Program-made: the position numbers and the translations under genes
Shown here: positions 33,985 through 42,113 of the stretch, piece after piece
How positions within the stretch are numbered: position 1 is the first letter of the stretch
How the letters are laid out: each line of letters begins with the position of its first letter
From: Paenibacillus timonensis
Lineage (GTDB): Bacteria; Bacillota; Bacilli; Paenibacillales; Paenibacillaceae
NCBI RefSeq assembly: GCF_022427145.1
Contig: NZ_JAKSXN010000045.1
Coordinates: 1 to 45,792 of the forward strand
Direction of reading: 5' to 3'
Length of the DNA: 45,792 nucleotides
The notes under the pieces: model-generated
Seen by the model: only the letters and a program-made list of their open reading frames with translations
Database searches by the model: none
Told to the model about the DNA's origin: nothing

Positions 33985-34509
33985 TTGGAAGAGAGAGAAT
34001 GGGCTGCCGCTGCCTGCAGCGGAGACGAACAAGCTTTTTATCAATTGATATCCTTGCATCGGCGAAAGCTCTACGGCATCGCCTACAGCTATCTGCGTAA
34101 CGAATCGGACGCCCTGGAAGCCATCCAGGAAACGGTGTGCAAGGCTTGGATCAAGTGCCGACGCTTAAAGGATCCCGAAGCCTTCATCCCATGGCTAATT
34201 CGGATCCTGATCAACTGCTGCATCGACGAGCTTAAACGGCGGAAACGGGTTCTTCCGTACGTAGCGGAGACGGTGCAGTCGACCGGGGAAATGGTCAGCG
34301 TATTCAAAATGGATCTGGATTCGGCCCTGGACCGGTTGAAGCCGAAATACCGTCATGTCTTGACGCTGAAATATTACCAAGACATGACCCTTGCGGAGAT
34401 CGCCCGAGTGCTCGATTGTCCGGAGGGGACCGTCAAGACCTGGCTGCATCAGGGGTTAAAGCAGTTGCGCCGCCATATGAATGTGGGAGGTGAATTGTAT
34501 TATGGTTGA
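33985..34509 (+). CDS. ECF RNA polymerase sigma factor
   Basis: The 174-residue sigma-70 family protein of ECF type has only region 2 (FYQLISLHRRKLYGIAYSYL and DALEAIQETVCKAWIK) and region 4 (RHVLTLKYYQDMTLAEIARV, then PEGTVKTWLHQGLKQLRRHM). The TTG at 33985 is chosen because AAGGAAGGGG lies six bases upstream; the TTG at 33964 lies before that ribosome site. The gene overlaps the anti-sigma gene by 8 nt, so both are co-translated. The response it controls, probably envelope stress, cannot be read here. Confidence 0.93.
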   Translation: MEEREWAAAACSGDEQAFYQLISLHRRKLYGIAYSYLRNESDALEAIQETVCKAWIKCRRLKDPEAFIPWLIRILINCCIDELKRRKRVLPYVAETVQSTGEMVSVFKMDLDSALDRLKPKYRHVLTLKYYQDMTLAEIARVLDCPEGTVKTWLHQGLKQLRRHMNVGGELYYG

Positions 34510-35896
34510 TCGGGAGGAAGACCCGCTATTCGCTCATTATTTTGACGGGGTTCGTCTAGCCGAGAAACAGGTCCGGGAGGAGAACCTGGACGCTGCGATC
34601 CGGCATGGCCTGGATAAAGGGAAAACCCTGCGAGGCAAATGGCAGCTGCGTCGGGGGCTGGCCTGGACAGCCGGAGCGGCTGGAACGCTGGCCGTTTGCT
34701 TGCTGTTGTTGTTCATAGGGCAAAATGCGGGGCTGTCTGTTGGCTTATTATCCCCCACGACGGCTAGCCAGAACGAGGTCATTCCGAGTTATGTCTCGTC
34801 CCTGATGACCTCCGAGATGGAACGGGCCGCCGAACACGGCTTGTACCAGCCGATCGGAAAGTCGACGGAAGTGGCGGGAACCAAGGTCACCGTCGATGGC
34901 GTGCTGGCGGATGGGCGGACGGTGGTGGTGTTTTATTCGATGGTCAATCCTGAGGATGTGAAAGCCGTTGATAACTTTTATGGCTATCTGATCGATATGG
35001 AAGGGAATCTATTTATCAACCTTCCTAGACAAAGCGGTACATCCTTTGTTGATTCTATGGATGTTAAACATAGCTACTTTAAGATAACTTTTGATCATGA
35101 TGCGCCGACTCAAGCTGGTTTTGCTGTAGATTCCAGAGCGATAAATGGTGATGCCATAGCAAGGATCCCCTTCGAATGGAGCAGCCGTCCTTATGCCAAT
35201 TTGAAGAAGACCATACCCGTGAATCAAACCGCTACCCTATACGGCAAGCAATTGACTGTTGACCACATCGTCCTGAGGCCGCTGAGCACGACGCTCCTGT
35301 TTAAGACGCAGAAAAACGTGGACATGTCCATGACGGATCACCTCGAGGCCAAGCTGTATTTGGGCGAGCATCGGGAAGATCAATTTTGGCGATACACGAA
35401 ATCCAGAGGCATTATTTACGATTACGGGAACGGGAAAACTTCGACAAGTTATCTCTCAGGGATTGATTTTGAAAGCCTTTATTACTCAGATTGGAACGAG
35501 GTCACGCTTCAAATCGACGGTTTTGGAACCCCTGTTTCAAGAACACTGAATCTCGTGATTGATACAGACAAAAAACAACTCATCACCCCAAACCCGGCCG
35601 TAGAGAAGATTGAAGTCGTTCCCGGTGAACAATCTCTCGAGGTTCGCTTTCAAATGAATAAAAACCCTAGATCCAAAATCGGGATTCCTTACCACGTTGA
35701 GGATTATTTTACGGACGACGAAGGAACCTCCTATCGGATTCTGAGGGAAAATGGCTTCCCCTCTTACCGTCTTGATGGCGACGTGGAGACGATCAGCTTC
35801 AAACTGGAGTCGCATCCATATTCCCAACCGCTGAACTTCACTCTGTCGGAAACCTTGGACTACAAACCCCAAGAATTCAAGATCCCGCTCAAATAA
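34502..35896 (+). CDS. Membrane anti-sigma factor with DUF4179 domain
   Basis: The 464-residue partner of the ECF sigma factor has a cytoplasmic N-terminus of about 50 residues, which would bind sigma. One membrane helix follows (about 54-74), then a large extracytoplasmic part with DUF4179 (about 50-160) and beta-rich downstream domains. GGAGGTGA precedes the ATG at 34502. Release of sigma probably needs cleavage of this protein on an outside signal. The DNA between about 35000 and 35160 looks more AT-rich than its surroundings. Confidence 0.88.
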   Translation: MVDREEDPLFAHYFDGVRLAEKQVREENLDAAIRHGLDKGKTLRGKWQLRRGLAWTAGAAGTLAVCLLLLFIGQNAGLSVGLLSPTTASQNEVIPSYVSSLMTSEMERAAEHGLYQPIGKSTEVAGTKVTVDGVLADGRTVVVFYSMVNPEDVKAVDNFYGYLIDMEGNLFINLPRQSGTSFVDSMDVKHSYFKITFDHDAPTQAGFAVDSRAINGDAIARIPFEWSSRPYANLKKTIPVNQTATLYGKQLTVDHIVLRPLSTTLLFKTQKNVDMSMTDHLEAKLYLGEHREDQFWRYTKSRGIIYDYGNGKTSTSYLSGIDFESLYYSDWNEVTLQIDGFGTPVSRTLNLVIDTDKKQLITPNPAVEKIEVVPGEQSLEVRFQMNKNPRSKIGIPYHVEDYFTDDEGTSYRILRENGFPSYRLDGDVETISFKLESHPYSQPLNFTLSETLDYKPQEFKIPLK

Positions 35897-35905
35897 TACG
35901 CAAAA

Positions 35906-35949
35906 AGCGGCCCCGACCGGTAAGTTACCGGTTCGAGGCCGCTTCTCTT
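35906..35949 (+). terminator. Terminator of the sigma/anti-sigma operon
   Basis: AGCGGCC / GGCCGCT outer stem with an inner ACCGGTAA/TTACCGGT stem, followed by TCTCTTT. It begins 10 nt after the anti-sigma stop. Confidence 0.8.
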
Positions 35950-35963
35950 TAACTCAGCTTAAC

Positions 35964-36150
35964 TTCTAACGCTTGCCACAAAGCTTATATCCGCCAAAAT
36001 CACCATTTTGCAATTCTAACGCTGACCACAATGCTTATTGTCTCTTTTTGCAGCCATAAACAAGTGTTTTCCTCAAAATAGCGTTGCTCAGCGTCGTTAG
36101 AAATTCCACAGCCCCGAATTCGCCATAATAACGTTCCTGATCAGCGTTAG
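35964..36150. repeat. Intergenic 25-bp repeat pair with inverted partial copies
   Basis: A 25-bp block at 35964-35988 (beginning TTCTAACGCT) recurs at 36014-36038 with 22 of 25 matches. Partial inverted copies end in CGTTAGAA (about 36094-36103) and AGCGTTAG (36143-36150), and CATAATAACG (36124-36133) is shared with the hisH-hisA gap. The 372-bp stretch 35897-36268 shows nothing else except the terminator at its left end. Confidence 0.65.
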
Positions 36151-36268
36151 CGCATTCGCATGGTGTGTTTTGTGTTTAGTGACATCGGAGTACCGATCCA
36201 TGAAACAAACCTGCCTCAGCATTACCGTCACTTCGAACTACTTATGACCTGAGTCATGCCTTCATCAA

Positions 36269-36757
36269 CTAAAGATTCTTCCGCTCCAGCACCCGCAGCG
36301 GATTGCCGCCGACAAACGTACCCGGAGCCACGTCCTTATGTACCACCGACCCGGCGGCAACGACCGCTCCGTCTCCAATCGTGACGCCGGGGAGAATCGT
36401 GCTGTTTGCCCCGATCATCACTTCGTCGCCGATCTGCACTTCGCCCAGCCGGTATTCCTTGATCAGATACTCATGGGCGAGAATCGTCGTGTTGTACCCG
36501 ATCACCGAATTCCGTCCGACCGTAATCAGCTCCGGAAAAAATACGTCCACCATCACCATCAACCCAAACGCGGTGTGTTCACCGACTTTCATGCCAAGCA
36601 CCCGCCGATAGATCGCATTCTTGACGGTAAGAATCGGACAGTACCGGGCGATTTGGATAAAAATAAAATTGCGGACGCCCTTCCACGGGCTCACCGTCCG
36701 GTACAGTTGCCAGAGTGCGTTGGGCCCTTCGACCGGATAACGCTTGACTCGTCTCAC
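36269..36757 (-). CDS. Hexapeptide-repeat acyltransferase (YvoF-like)
   Basis: The 162-residue protein has a basic amphipathic N-terminus and then left-handed beta-helix hexapeptide repeats (VGEHTAFGLMVMVD, ITVGRNSVIGYNTTI, VQIGDEVMIGANSTILPGV and TIGDGAVVAAGSVVHKDV). These are typical of maltose/galactoside O-acetyltransferase relatives. The acceptor is unknown. The GTG start overlaps the ppaX stop (GTGA). It lies in the hprK-lgt-ppaX cluster exactly where B. subtilis has yvoF. Confidence 0.9.
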   Translation of the reverse strand: MRRVKRYPVEGPNALWQLYRTVSPWKGVRNFIFIQIARYCPILTVKNAIYRRVLGMKVGEHTAFGLMVMVDVFFPELITVGRNSVIGYNTTILAHEYLIKEYRLGEVQIGDEVMIGANSTILPGVTIGDGAVVAAGSVVHKDVAPGTFVGGNPLRVLERKNL

Positions 36758-37407
36758 GGTCTCACCGGCTCCAAACCTAGGATTCCGTAGAGATCGGTCA
36801 TATCCTGGAGAATGTAGTCAGGATCATACTTGCGCAGCGTCTCTTCGCCTTTCAGCGACCAAGCCACGCCGGCAGCTTGCACGCCCGCGGCCTTCGCGCA
36901 TTGCAGATCGGCCGCGCTGTCGCCAACCATCAGCGTTCTCGCCGGATCGGCGTTCAACTCGCGCAGCGCCGTCAGAATCGGCTCGGGATGCGGCTTGGGA
37001 TGCTTCACGTCCTCGACCGTGACGATGGCCTTCATATAGGGTTTCAACCCGAACATGTTCAAAGCGAGCAGCGTCGTCTCCTTGATCTTCGTCGTGACGA
37101 TCCCCATCGTGATCCCCCGTTCGTGCAGATTCGAGATCACTTCTTTCACATACGGAAAATCACGGATCAGTTCATCATGGCGTTCTCGGTTATACTTCCG
37201 ATAATCCGCCACCAGTTCCGCCACATCCTCTCGGCCCGAGAAAATTTGCAACTGATGTTCCAGCGTCATGCCCATGTGCGGGATGATTTCTTCCCGGGTA
37301 TGCGGCTTCAAGCCGTTCTTCTCGATGACATGCAAAAATGTCGTAATAATCAGTTCATTGGTATTGATGATCGTTCCATCCAGATCAAATAACACGGTGT
37401 CTATCAT
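36754..37407 (-). CDS. ppaX: Pyrophosphatase PpaX (HAD family)
   Basis: In B. subtilis PpaX hydrolyses the pyrophosphate released when HPrK dephosphorylates HPr-Ser-P. The 217-residue HAD protein shows motif I FDLDGTIINTNELI, motif II VTTKIKET, the Lys of HPKPHPEP and motif IV MVGDSAADLQCA. AAGGAG lies 10 nt before the ATG at 37407. The frame continues upstream only through lgt. The link with hprK two genes upstream fits the role. Confidence 0.93.
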   Translation of the reverse strand: MIDTVLFDLDGTIINTNELIITTFLHVIEKNGLKPHTREEIIPHMGMTLEHQLQIFSGREDVAELVADYRKYNRERHDELIRDFPYVKEVISNLHERGITMGIVTTKIKETTLLALNMFGLKPYMKAIVTVEDVKHPKPHPEPILTALRELNADPARTLMVGDSAADLQCAKAAGVQAAGVAWSLKGEETLRKYDPDYILQDMTDLYGILGLEPVRP

Positions 37408-37414
37408 GCGGTTG

Positions 37415-38455
37415 CTACTCCTTCTTCTCTTCCGGAACTTCCGGCAGCTCCTCCACGGTTGTCTCCGCCGGCTTGACCGATTCTGCCTTCTCCGGTTCGG
37501 CCGCTTCGGCTGTCCCCGGCAAAGCTTCCGCAGCCACGACTTTCGTGGATGTAATCGGGTCGCTATAATACGGCAGGTCGCGTACCGTGCGACGGCGCAC
37601 AATTATGAATATAATCGCCGCAATCACAATGCCGATGGCCAGCAGTTGGGAAATCCGGACGTTGCCGTAAGACGGCGCCAGATACCCTTGTTCAAAGCCA
37701 AGCCAGGTCATCGGCGACCACAATCCGTTCACGAACGACGCAAGCCAGGCAGCCCCTTGGAATGCCAAGCTGTCGGTCCGCAGCGCTTCGATGAAGAACC
37801 GCCCGATCGAATACCAGATGAAATAGGATGCGAACAGCTCTCCAGAGCGCAAAAATTTCTGTCTGCGGAGGACCATCAGCAGGATCAACCCCACCAGGTT
37901 CCATAGCGATTCATACAAAAACGTCGGGTGGTGGAACGTCCCCTGCACGTTCATTTGATTGACGATAAACGACGGCAGGTGCAGGTTTTCGCGGAGGAAG
38001 CTTTCCGTCGTTGGTCCGCCATAAGCTTCCTGATTGACGAAGTTCCCCCAGCGCCCGATCATCTGTCCGATAATTAGCGATGGCGCGCAAATATCGGCGA
38101 TTCTCCAAAAGTTATAGCCGCGGCGCCGAACAAAGATCACCGCGCAAATAATCGCGCCAATCAGCGCCCCATAGATGGCGATACCGCCGTTCCAGATTTT
38201 AAAGACATCCCAGAAGTTATTCTTGTAATCGTCCCACATAAACGCGACGTAATAAATCCGTGCGGCGATAATCGCCGACGGCACCCCCAGCAACAGCAAG
38301 TCCATAAAAAATTCCTGAGGGATGCGGAACCGCTTCCCTTCCCATACCGCTAACAGAAGGCCGATTAAAGCAGCGCTCCCCAGAATCAGGCCATACCAGT
38401 GTACTTTCAAACCCCCGATGGAAAATGCGATCGGGTCCAATAACAAAGTGCCCAT
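37415..38455 (-). CDS. lgt: Prolipoprotein diacylglyceryl transferase
   Basis: Lgt transfers diacylglycerol from phosphatidylglycerol to the lipobox Cys of lipoproteins. Seven membrane helices are expected. The signature GRWGNFVNQEAYG (about 135-147) is intact, and HHPTFLYESLWN and the Arg of IEALRTDS are present. The protein is 346 residues, longer than the usual 270-290, because of an acidic, Pro/Ala/Glu-rich tail of about 55 residues at the C-terminus. The gene sits between hprK (11 nt) and ppaX (7 nt). Confidence 0.96.
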   Translation of the reverse strand: MGTLLLDPIAFSIGGLKVHWYGLILGSAALIGLLLAVWEGKRFRIPQEFFMDLLLLGVPSAIIAARIYYVAFMWDDYKNNFWDVFKIWNGGIAIYGALIGAIICAVIFVRRRGYNFWRIADICAPSLIIGQMIGRWGNFVNQEAYGGPTTESFLRENLHLPSFIVNQMNVQGTFHHPTFLYESLWNLVGLILLMVLRRQKFLRSGELFASYFIWYSIGRFFIEALRTDSLAFQGAAWLASFVNGLWSPMTWLGFEQGYLAPSYGNVRISQLLAIGIVIAAIIFIIVRRRTVRDLPYYSDPITSTKVVAAEALPGTAEAAEPEKAESVKPAETTVEELPEVPEEKKE

Positions 38456-38466
38456 CGTTCACGCTC

Positions 38467-39408
38467 CTAATCCAAATCGTCGATATCTTCCGCAATCGTT
38501 TCGGTCAGTTTGGTCGTAAACTGCAATGCGGCGTTATATCCCATTCTCTTCAAACGGAAGTTCATCGCGGCCACCTCGATGATTACGGCCAAGTTCCGTC
38601 CAGGGCGTACCGGAATCGTCGCCAGCGGCACATCGGTATCGATGATCCGCGTTGTTTCTTCATCCAGTCCCAACCGGTCATACTGCTTCTCCTGCTGCCA
38701 GGCTTCCAGCTTTACCACCAGCGTAATCCGTTTGTTGTTGCGGATGGCCCCGGCGCCAAACAACGTCATGACGTTAATGATCCCGACGCCGCGGATTTCC
38801 AGCAGGTGACGAATCAGTTCGGGAGCCGAACCGTGCAATTGGTTATCCGACGTTTGACGAATTTCCACGGCATCGTCCGCAATCAAGCGGTGACCGCGTT
38901 TGACCAGTTCGAGTGCAGTCTCGCTTTTCCCGATTCCGCTACTGCCGGTAATCAGCATCCCTACGCCGTAAACGTCGACGAGAACCCCGTGAATGGTCGC
39001 TGTAGGCGCCAGCTTCCGTTCCAGGAAACTCGTGATCCGGCTCGACAGGATGGTTGTCGCCATGCTGCTGCGAAGTACCGGAATTTGTTTCTCGGAACTA
39101 ATTTCAATGAGTTCTTCCGGGACATTCCAAGACCGGGTGACGATAATGCAAGGCGTTTCTTCGCTGCTGCAGAGCCGTTCCATCCGGTCTCTGCGTTCCT
39201 TCTCCGGAAGCATCTCGAAGAAAGCAAGCTCCGTTTTACCCAGAATCTGAACGCGCTCCGGCGGATGGTATTCAAAATAACCGGCCATCTCCAGGCCCGG
39301 ACGATACAGATCGTCGACCGTGATCGCACGCTTTAACCCCTGCTCTCCGGAAACCACGTCGAGTCCGAACTGGTTCACTAATTCGGATACTTTCACTTTT
39401 TTAGCCAT
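38467..39408 (-). CDS. hprK: HPr kinase/phosphorylase
   Basis: HprK phosphorylates and dephosphorylates Ser46 of HPr/Crh, the central switch of carbon catabolite control. The 313-residue protein has an N-terminal domain (1-130) and a kinase domain with Walker A GSSGIGKS (about 155-162). The catalytic region [11 protein letters not shown] and the family signature [20 protein letters not shown] follow. The ATG at 39408 has AAGGAAG upstream. Its substrate, the HPr-like protein with Ser46, is encoded at 942-1211 in this window. Confidence 0.97.
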   Translation of the reverse strand: MAKKVKVSELVNQFGLDVVSGEQGLKRAITVDDLYRPGLEMAGYFEYHPPERVQILGKTELAFFEMLPEKERRDRMERLCSSEETPCIIVTRSWNVPEELIEISSEKQIPVLRSSMATTILSSRITSFLERKLAPTATIHGVLVDVYGVGMLITGSSGIGKSETALELVKRGHRLIADDAVEIRQTSDNQLHGSAPELIRHLLEIRGVGIINVMTLFGAGAIRNNKRITLVVKLEAWQQEKQYDRLGLDEETTRIIDTDVPLATIPVRPGRNLAVIIEVAAMNFRLKRMGYNAALQFTTKLTETIAEDIDDLD

Positions 39409-39533
39409 GGTGCTCTTCCTTTCCCATGCCGGCATCCCAGATGAGGCTGCTCGTCTTCCAACGAGCTCCGGCTCCAATATAAGCTGCCCTAACGGCATTC
39501 ATTCCTCTTGTTACAGGATCACTCAATGTATTC

Positions 39534-39562
39534 ATCGTAAAGGAAATTGTCACGTAAATCAA
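39534..39562 (-). promoter_or_regulatory. Putative promoter of hprK-lgt-ppaX
   Basis: Minus-strand TTGATT (39562-39557), 17-bp spacer, TACGAT (39539-39534); four of six matches in each box. The only promoter-like pair seen in the 290-bp gap upstream of hprK. Confidence 0.4.
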
Positions 39563-39622
39563 TCATTGGGCCGAGTGCCACCCAGGGATCGTCCAACTGC
39601 CGCTTCTTGCTCCCGATTAATG

Positions 39623-39659
39623 AAAAAAACTGTACCGGCCCCAAACCGCCGGTACAGTT
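39623..39659 (-). terminator. Terminator of the pfpI-hxlA-hxlB operon
   Basis: AACTGTACCGGC and GCCGGTACAGTT form a perfect 12-bp stem. On the minus strand it is followed by seven T residues, 40 nt past the hxlB stop. Confidence 0.93.
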
Positions 39660-39698
39660 CAATATGGGATTTACGATATAGTCCAGTAAAAAAAATGC

Positions 39699-40256
39699 CT
39701 ACTCCAGATTGGCATGTCGGCCAAACATGGTTCCGGAGTCCAATCCCTTCTTCTCCATCAGCTTCAATATGACGGCATCGCAAAATAATAACAGCGTCTG
39801 CTCGAATAAAGCTCCCATCGGCTGGATGGTGATGTAGCCCCCGTCCGACCGGTCTTTGGGCGAACCCGGCAATTTCACGATGATATCCGATAAAGTCCCG
39901 ATGGTCGAATCCGGGGAAATCGTGATCGTCGCGACGGTTCCCTCCAGGCTTTTGGCTTTCTGAGCCATAGGCACCAAGCTTTTCGTCTCTCCCGAACCGG
40001 AACCGATGATGAACAGGTCCCCTTTTTCCAGGTTGGGAGTTACCGTTTCGCCAACGACATAAGCTTCAAAGCCCATTTGCATCAGCCGCATCGCGAAGGA
40101 CTTCATCATCAGTCCGGACCGGCCTGCTCCAGCCACGAAAATTTTCCTGGATTCAAGGATTCCTTTCGACAGCTTTTCCGCTTGTTTATCGGCGATAAGG
40201 TTTACCGAACGCTCCAACTCTTGAATGATCTTGGCAAAATACTGCGTCGTTTGCAT
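39699..40256 (-). CDS. hxlB: 6-phospho-3-hexuloisomerase (PHI)
   Basis: HxlB converts D-arabino-3-hexulose-6-phosphate to fructose-6-phosphate, the second step of the ribulose monophosphate (RuMP) pathway. The 185-residue SIS-domain protein carries IFVAGAGRSGLMMKSFAMRL, the sugar-phosphate loop GSGSGETKS (about 85-93) and TISPDSTIG. It starts 5 nt after hxlA; its ribosome site AAGGTG lies within the last codons of hxlA. Last gene of the operon. Confidence 0.95.
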   Translation of the reverse strand: MQTTQYFAKIIQELERSVNLIADKQAEKLSKGILESRKIFVAGAGRSGLMMKSFAMRLMQMGFEAYVVGETVTPNLEKGDLFIIGSGSGETKSLVPMAQKAKSLEGTVATITISPDSTIGTLSDIIVKLPGSPKDRSDGGYITIQPMGALFEQTLLLFCDAVILKLMEKKGLDSGTMFGRHANLE

Positions 40257-40261
40257 AATGC

Positions 40262-40897
40262 TTATGCACCTTGTTTGATCAATTTTTGCATTTCGGCTGC
40301 TGCCGCTTTTTTATCTTCTTGTCCGGTAATCCCGCCGCCTACAATAACCAGATCCGGCTGCGCTTTGATCACTTCCGGCAATGTGCTCAGCTTGATGCCG
40401 CCTGCAATCGCCGTTTTGGCGTTTTTGACCACACGCTTGATTTTCTTCAGGTCTTCAAAGGAGTTTTGTCCGACGGCCTGAAGATCGTACCCTGTGTGTA
40501 CGCAAATGTAGTCTACGCCCATAGCGTCGAGTTCTTTGGCGCGTCCTTCGATGTCTTTAATGCCGATCATGTCGACCAGGATTTGTTTCTTTTGCTTTCT
40601 CGCCTCTTCTACAGCGCCTTTGATGCTCATATCTTCAGCTGCCGCCAGTACCGTAATGATGTCTGCGCCCGCCTCGGATGCTTTCATCACTTCATATCCG
40701 GCTGCATCCATAATTTTCAGGTCGGCCAATACCGTCAAGGACGGGAAGGCTTCCTTGATTTCTTTTACCGCTCTTAATCCTTCATTGATCACAACCGGCG
40801 TACCGATTTCTACAATATCGATATGCTCCTGCACTTCGGCTACCAGCTGCTTTGCTCCAGGAATATCTACCAGGTCCAATGCTAATTGTAATTTCAT
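40262..40897 (-). CDS. hxlA: 3-hexulose-6-phosphate synthase (HPS), copy 1
   Basis: HxlA condenses formaldehyde with ribulose-5-phosphate to hexulose-6-phosphate. The 211-residue barrel of the OMP-decarboxylase suprafamily has LALDLVDIPGA at the N-terminus. The D-x-K-x-x-D metal/catalytic motif LADLKIMDAAG has Asp59, Lys61 and Asp64. The phosphate-binding AIAGGI and IVGGGIT motifs are present. It lies between the DJ-1 gene (67 nt upstream) and hxlB. It ends KQGA; the extra Gly codon is part of the hxlB ribosome site. The coding sequence is nearly identical to the copy at 44729-45361. Confidence 0.96.
   Translation of the reverse strand: MKLQLALDLVDIPGAKQLVAEVQEHIDIVEIGTPVVINEGLRAVKEIKEAFPSLTVLADLKIMDAAGYEVMKASEAGADIITVLAAAEDMSIKGAVEEARKQKKQILVDMIGIKDIEGRAKELDAMGVDYICVHTGYDLQAVGQNSFEDLKKIKRVVKNAKTAIAGGIKLSTLPEVIKAQPDLVIVGGGITGQEDKKAAAAEMQKLIKQGA
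40272..40897. repeat. 626-bp direct repeat, left copy (hxlA copy 1)
   Basis: Aligned without gaps to 44736-45361 at a constant offset of 4464, this block differs at only three bases, all in third codon positions. Identity stops at the start codon on one side and at the hxlB ribosome site on the other. Confidence 0.95.
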
Positions 40898-40964
40898 TTT
40901 TCTTCTCTCCTCTAACCATTTTGTTTTTTAATTTTCATGGCAGCTATAATGCATTATTTTGCCC

Positions 40965-41525
40965 TTAGTTCGCTGCATTAACCTGCTTAATAAATTCCTT
41001 CATCAGCTGCGGAAGATCGTTCCAGGCATGACCGGAAACCAGATTGCGGTCAACGTGGAAACGCGTCTCGATATATTTTGCACCCGCTGCTTCCACTTCC
41101 GGACGGCAAGCGAAGTAGGCTGTCATTTCGCGGCCTTTAATCTCATCGGCGATAACGGATAACGCCTGGCTGGCATGGCACAGAATCATAATCGGTTTAT
41201 CCTGTTTGAAGAAGTGGCTTGCGATCCGGGCAAAATCTTTATGAAGGCGAATATGCTCGGGAGCTCGTCCGCCCGGAATGATCAAGGCATCAAATTCTTC
41301 CGGATTAATGTTCTCGAATGAAGCGTGAGCCTCAATATTGTATCCTTTTTTCTCGGTAAAGGTTTGCCAGTCTTCAAAATCGTGAACTACCGTAGCCAGT
41401 ACTTTTTTATCTGTAGGGGAAGCGATGACCACCTCGTATCCCTCTTCCAAACAGCGATAATAAGGATAGTATACTTCTAATGCTTCTACAGCATCTCCAG
41501 TTAAAATCAATACTTTTTTGGACAT
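40965..41525 (-). CDS. DJ-1/PfpI family protein
   Basis: The 186-residue DJ-1/PfpI superfamily member has VLILTGDAVEALEVYYPYYR with the conserved Glu near residue 16. FDALIIPGGRAPEHIR and the nucleophile-elbow Cys in MILCHASQALSVIA follow. The superfamily includes deglycases, glyoxalase III and proteases. B. subtilis has a formaldehyde-induced member, YraA, so a role in carbonyl damage repair is plausible here. The ATG at 41525 has AAAGGAG ten bases upstream; the GTG at 41534 is too near it. First gene of the hxlA-hxlB operon and divergent from hxlR. Confidence 0.88.
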   Translation of the reverse strand: MSKKVLILTGDAVEALEVYYPYYRCLEEGYEVVIASPTDKKVLATVVHDFEDWQTFTEKKGYNIEAHASFENINPEEFDALIIPGGRAPEHIRLHKDFARIASHFFKQDKPIMILCHASQALSVIADEIKGREMTAYFACRPEVEAAGAKYIETRFHVDRNLVSGHAWNDLPQLMKEFIKQVNAAN

Positions 41526-41596
41526 TTGTTTCACTCTCCTTTATCATAATAACTACAATGTACATTTTATATCGCGGGGAGAGATTAAAGAAGAAT

Positions 41597-41634
41597 GCAC
41601 TTTTTTGTGCGCTGGTTACAAAAAAGTTACTATT
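41597..41634. promoter_or_regulatory. Candidate HxlR operator between hxlR and pfpI-hxlAB
   Basis: The region holds GCACTTTTTTGTGC (41597-41610) and GTTACAAAAAAGTTAC (41615-41630). Aligned without gaps to 45522-45559, upstream of the second hxlA, it matches at about 25 of 38 positions, including GCACTTTT, ACAAA and TACT at the same spacing. It lies 72-110 bp upstream of the DJ-1 start and overlaps the probable hxlR promoter (TTGTGC 41605-41610, TACTAT 41628-41633). Confidence 0.5.
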
Positions 41635-41653
41635 AAAAGATTAGGAGAATACG

Positions 41654-42046
41654 ATGTCGGATCTAAGAAAAGAAATTTTAGATAAAATCAATAACGGCGA
41701 TTTCAATTGCGAAAAAGAATTAACTTTAGCGATTATCAGCGGAAAGTGGAAAATCACCATCCTCTGGCATTTGGGAAGAGAGGGCGCTCACCGCTTCAGC
41801 GAGCTTCAAAGACTTTTCCCCAAAATTACGCATAAAATGCTGACGAGCCAGCTGAAGGAATTGATCGATGACGGAATTGTCCATCGCGAGGTGTTTCCTG
41901 AAGTGCCTCCAAGAGTAGAATACTCGATGACCGAGCTTGGGATGACGCTGATGCCGATTATTGAAATGATGTATGAATGGGGCAAAAAGAGAATCAAGGA
42001 TATCCAAAATTCAGAGCATATCATCAGGTCTTCCGCATCCAACTGA
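41654..42046 (+). CDS. hxlR: HxlR-family formaldehyde-responsive activator
   Basis: HxlR activates hxlAB in B. subtilis when formaldehyde is present. The 130-residue winged-helix protein shows [24 protein letters not shown], the HTH-wing [20 protein letters not shown] and the [13 protein letters not shown] motif. Formaldehyde is sensed in B. subtilis HxlR by a crosslink between Cys11 and Lys13; the same C-x-K pair is present here as Cys19/Lys21. TAGGAG precedes the ATG. It is divergent from its presumed target operon and ends at a bidirectional terminator shared with gnd. Confidence 0.94.
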   Translation: MSDLRKEILDKINNGDFNCEKELTLAIISGKWKITILWHLGREGAHRFSELQRLFPKITHKMLTSQLKELIDDGIVHREVFPEVPPRVEYSMTELGMTLMPIIEMMYEWGKKRIKDIQNSEHIIRSSASN

Positions 42047-42085
42047 AAAAAGTTGACCGGCCCCCAAGGGTCCGGTCAACTTTTT
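42047..42085. terminator. Bidirectional terminator between hxlR and gnd
   Basis: AAAAAGTTGACCGG and CCGGTCAACTTTTT pair perfectly over 14 bp with an 11-nt loop, giving T tracts on both strands. It serves the convergent hxlR and zwf-gnd transcripts. Confidence 0.93.
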
Positions 42086-42113
42086 CTCAGATTGGCATCC
42101 ATGATCCATTCAT

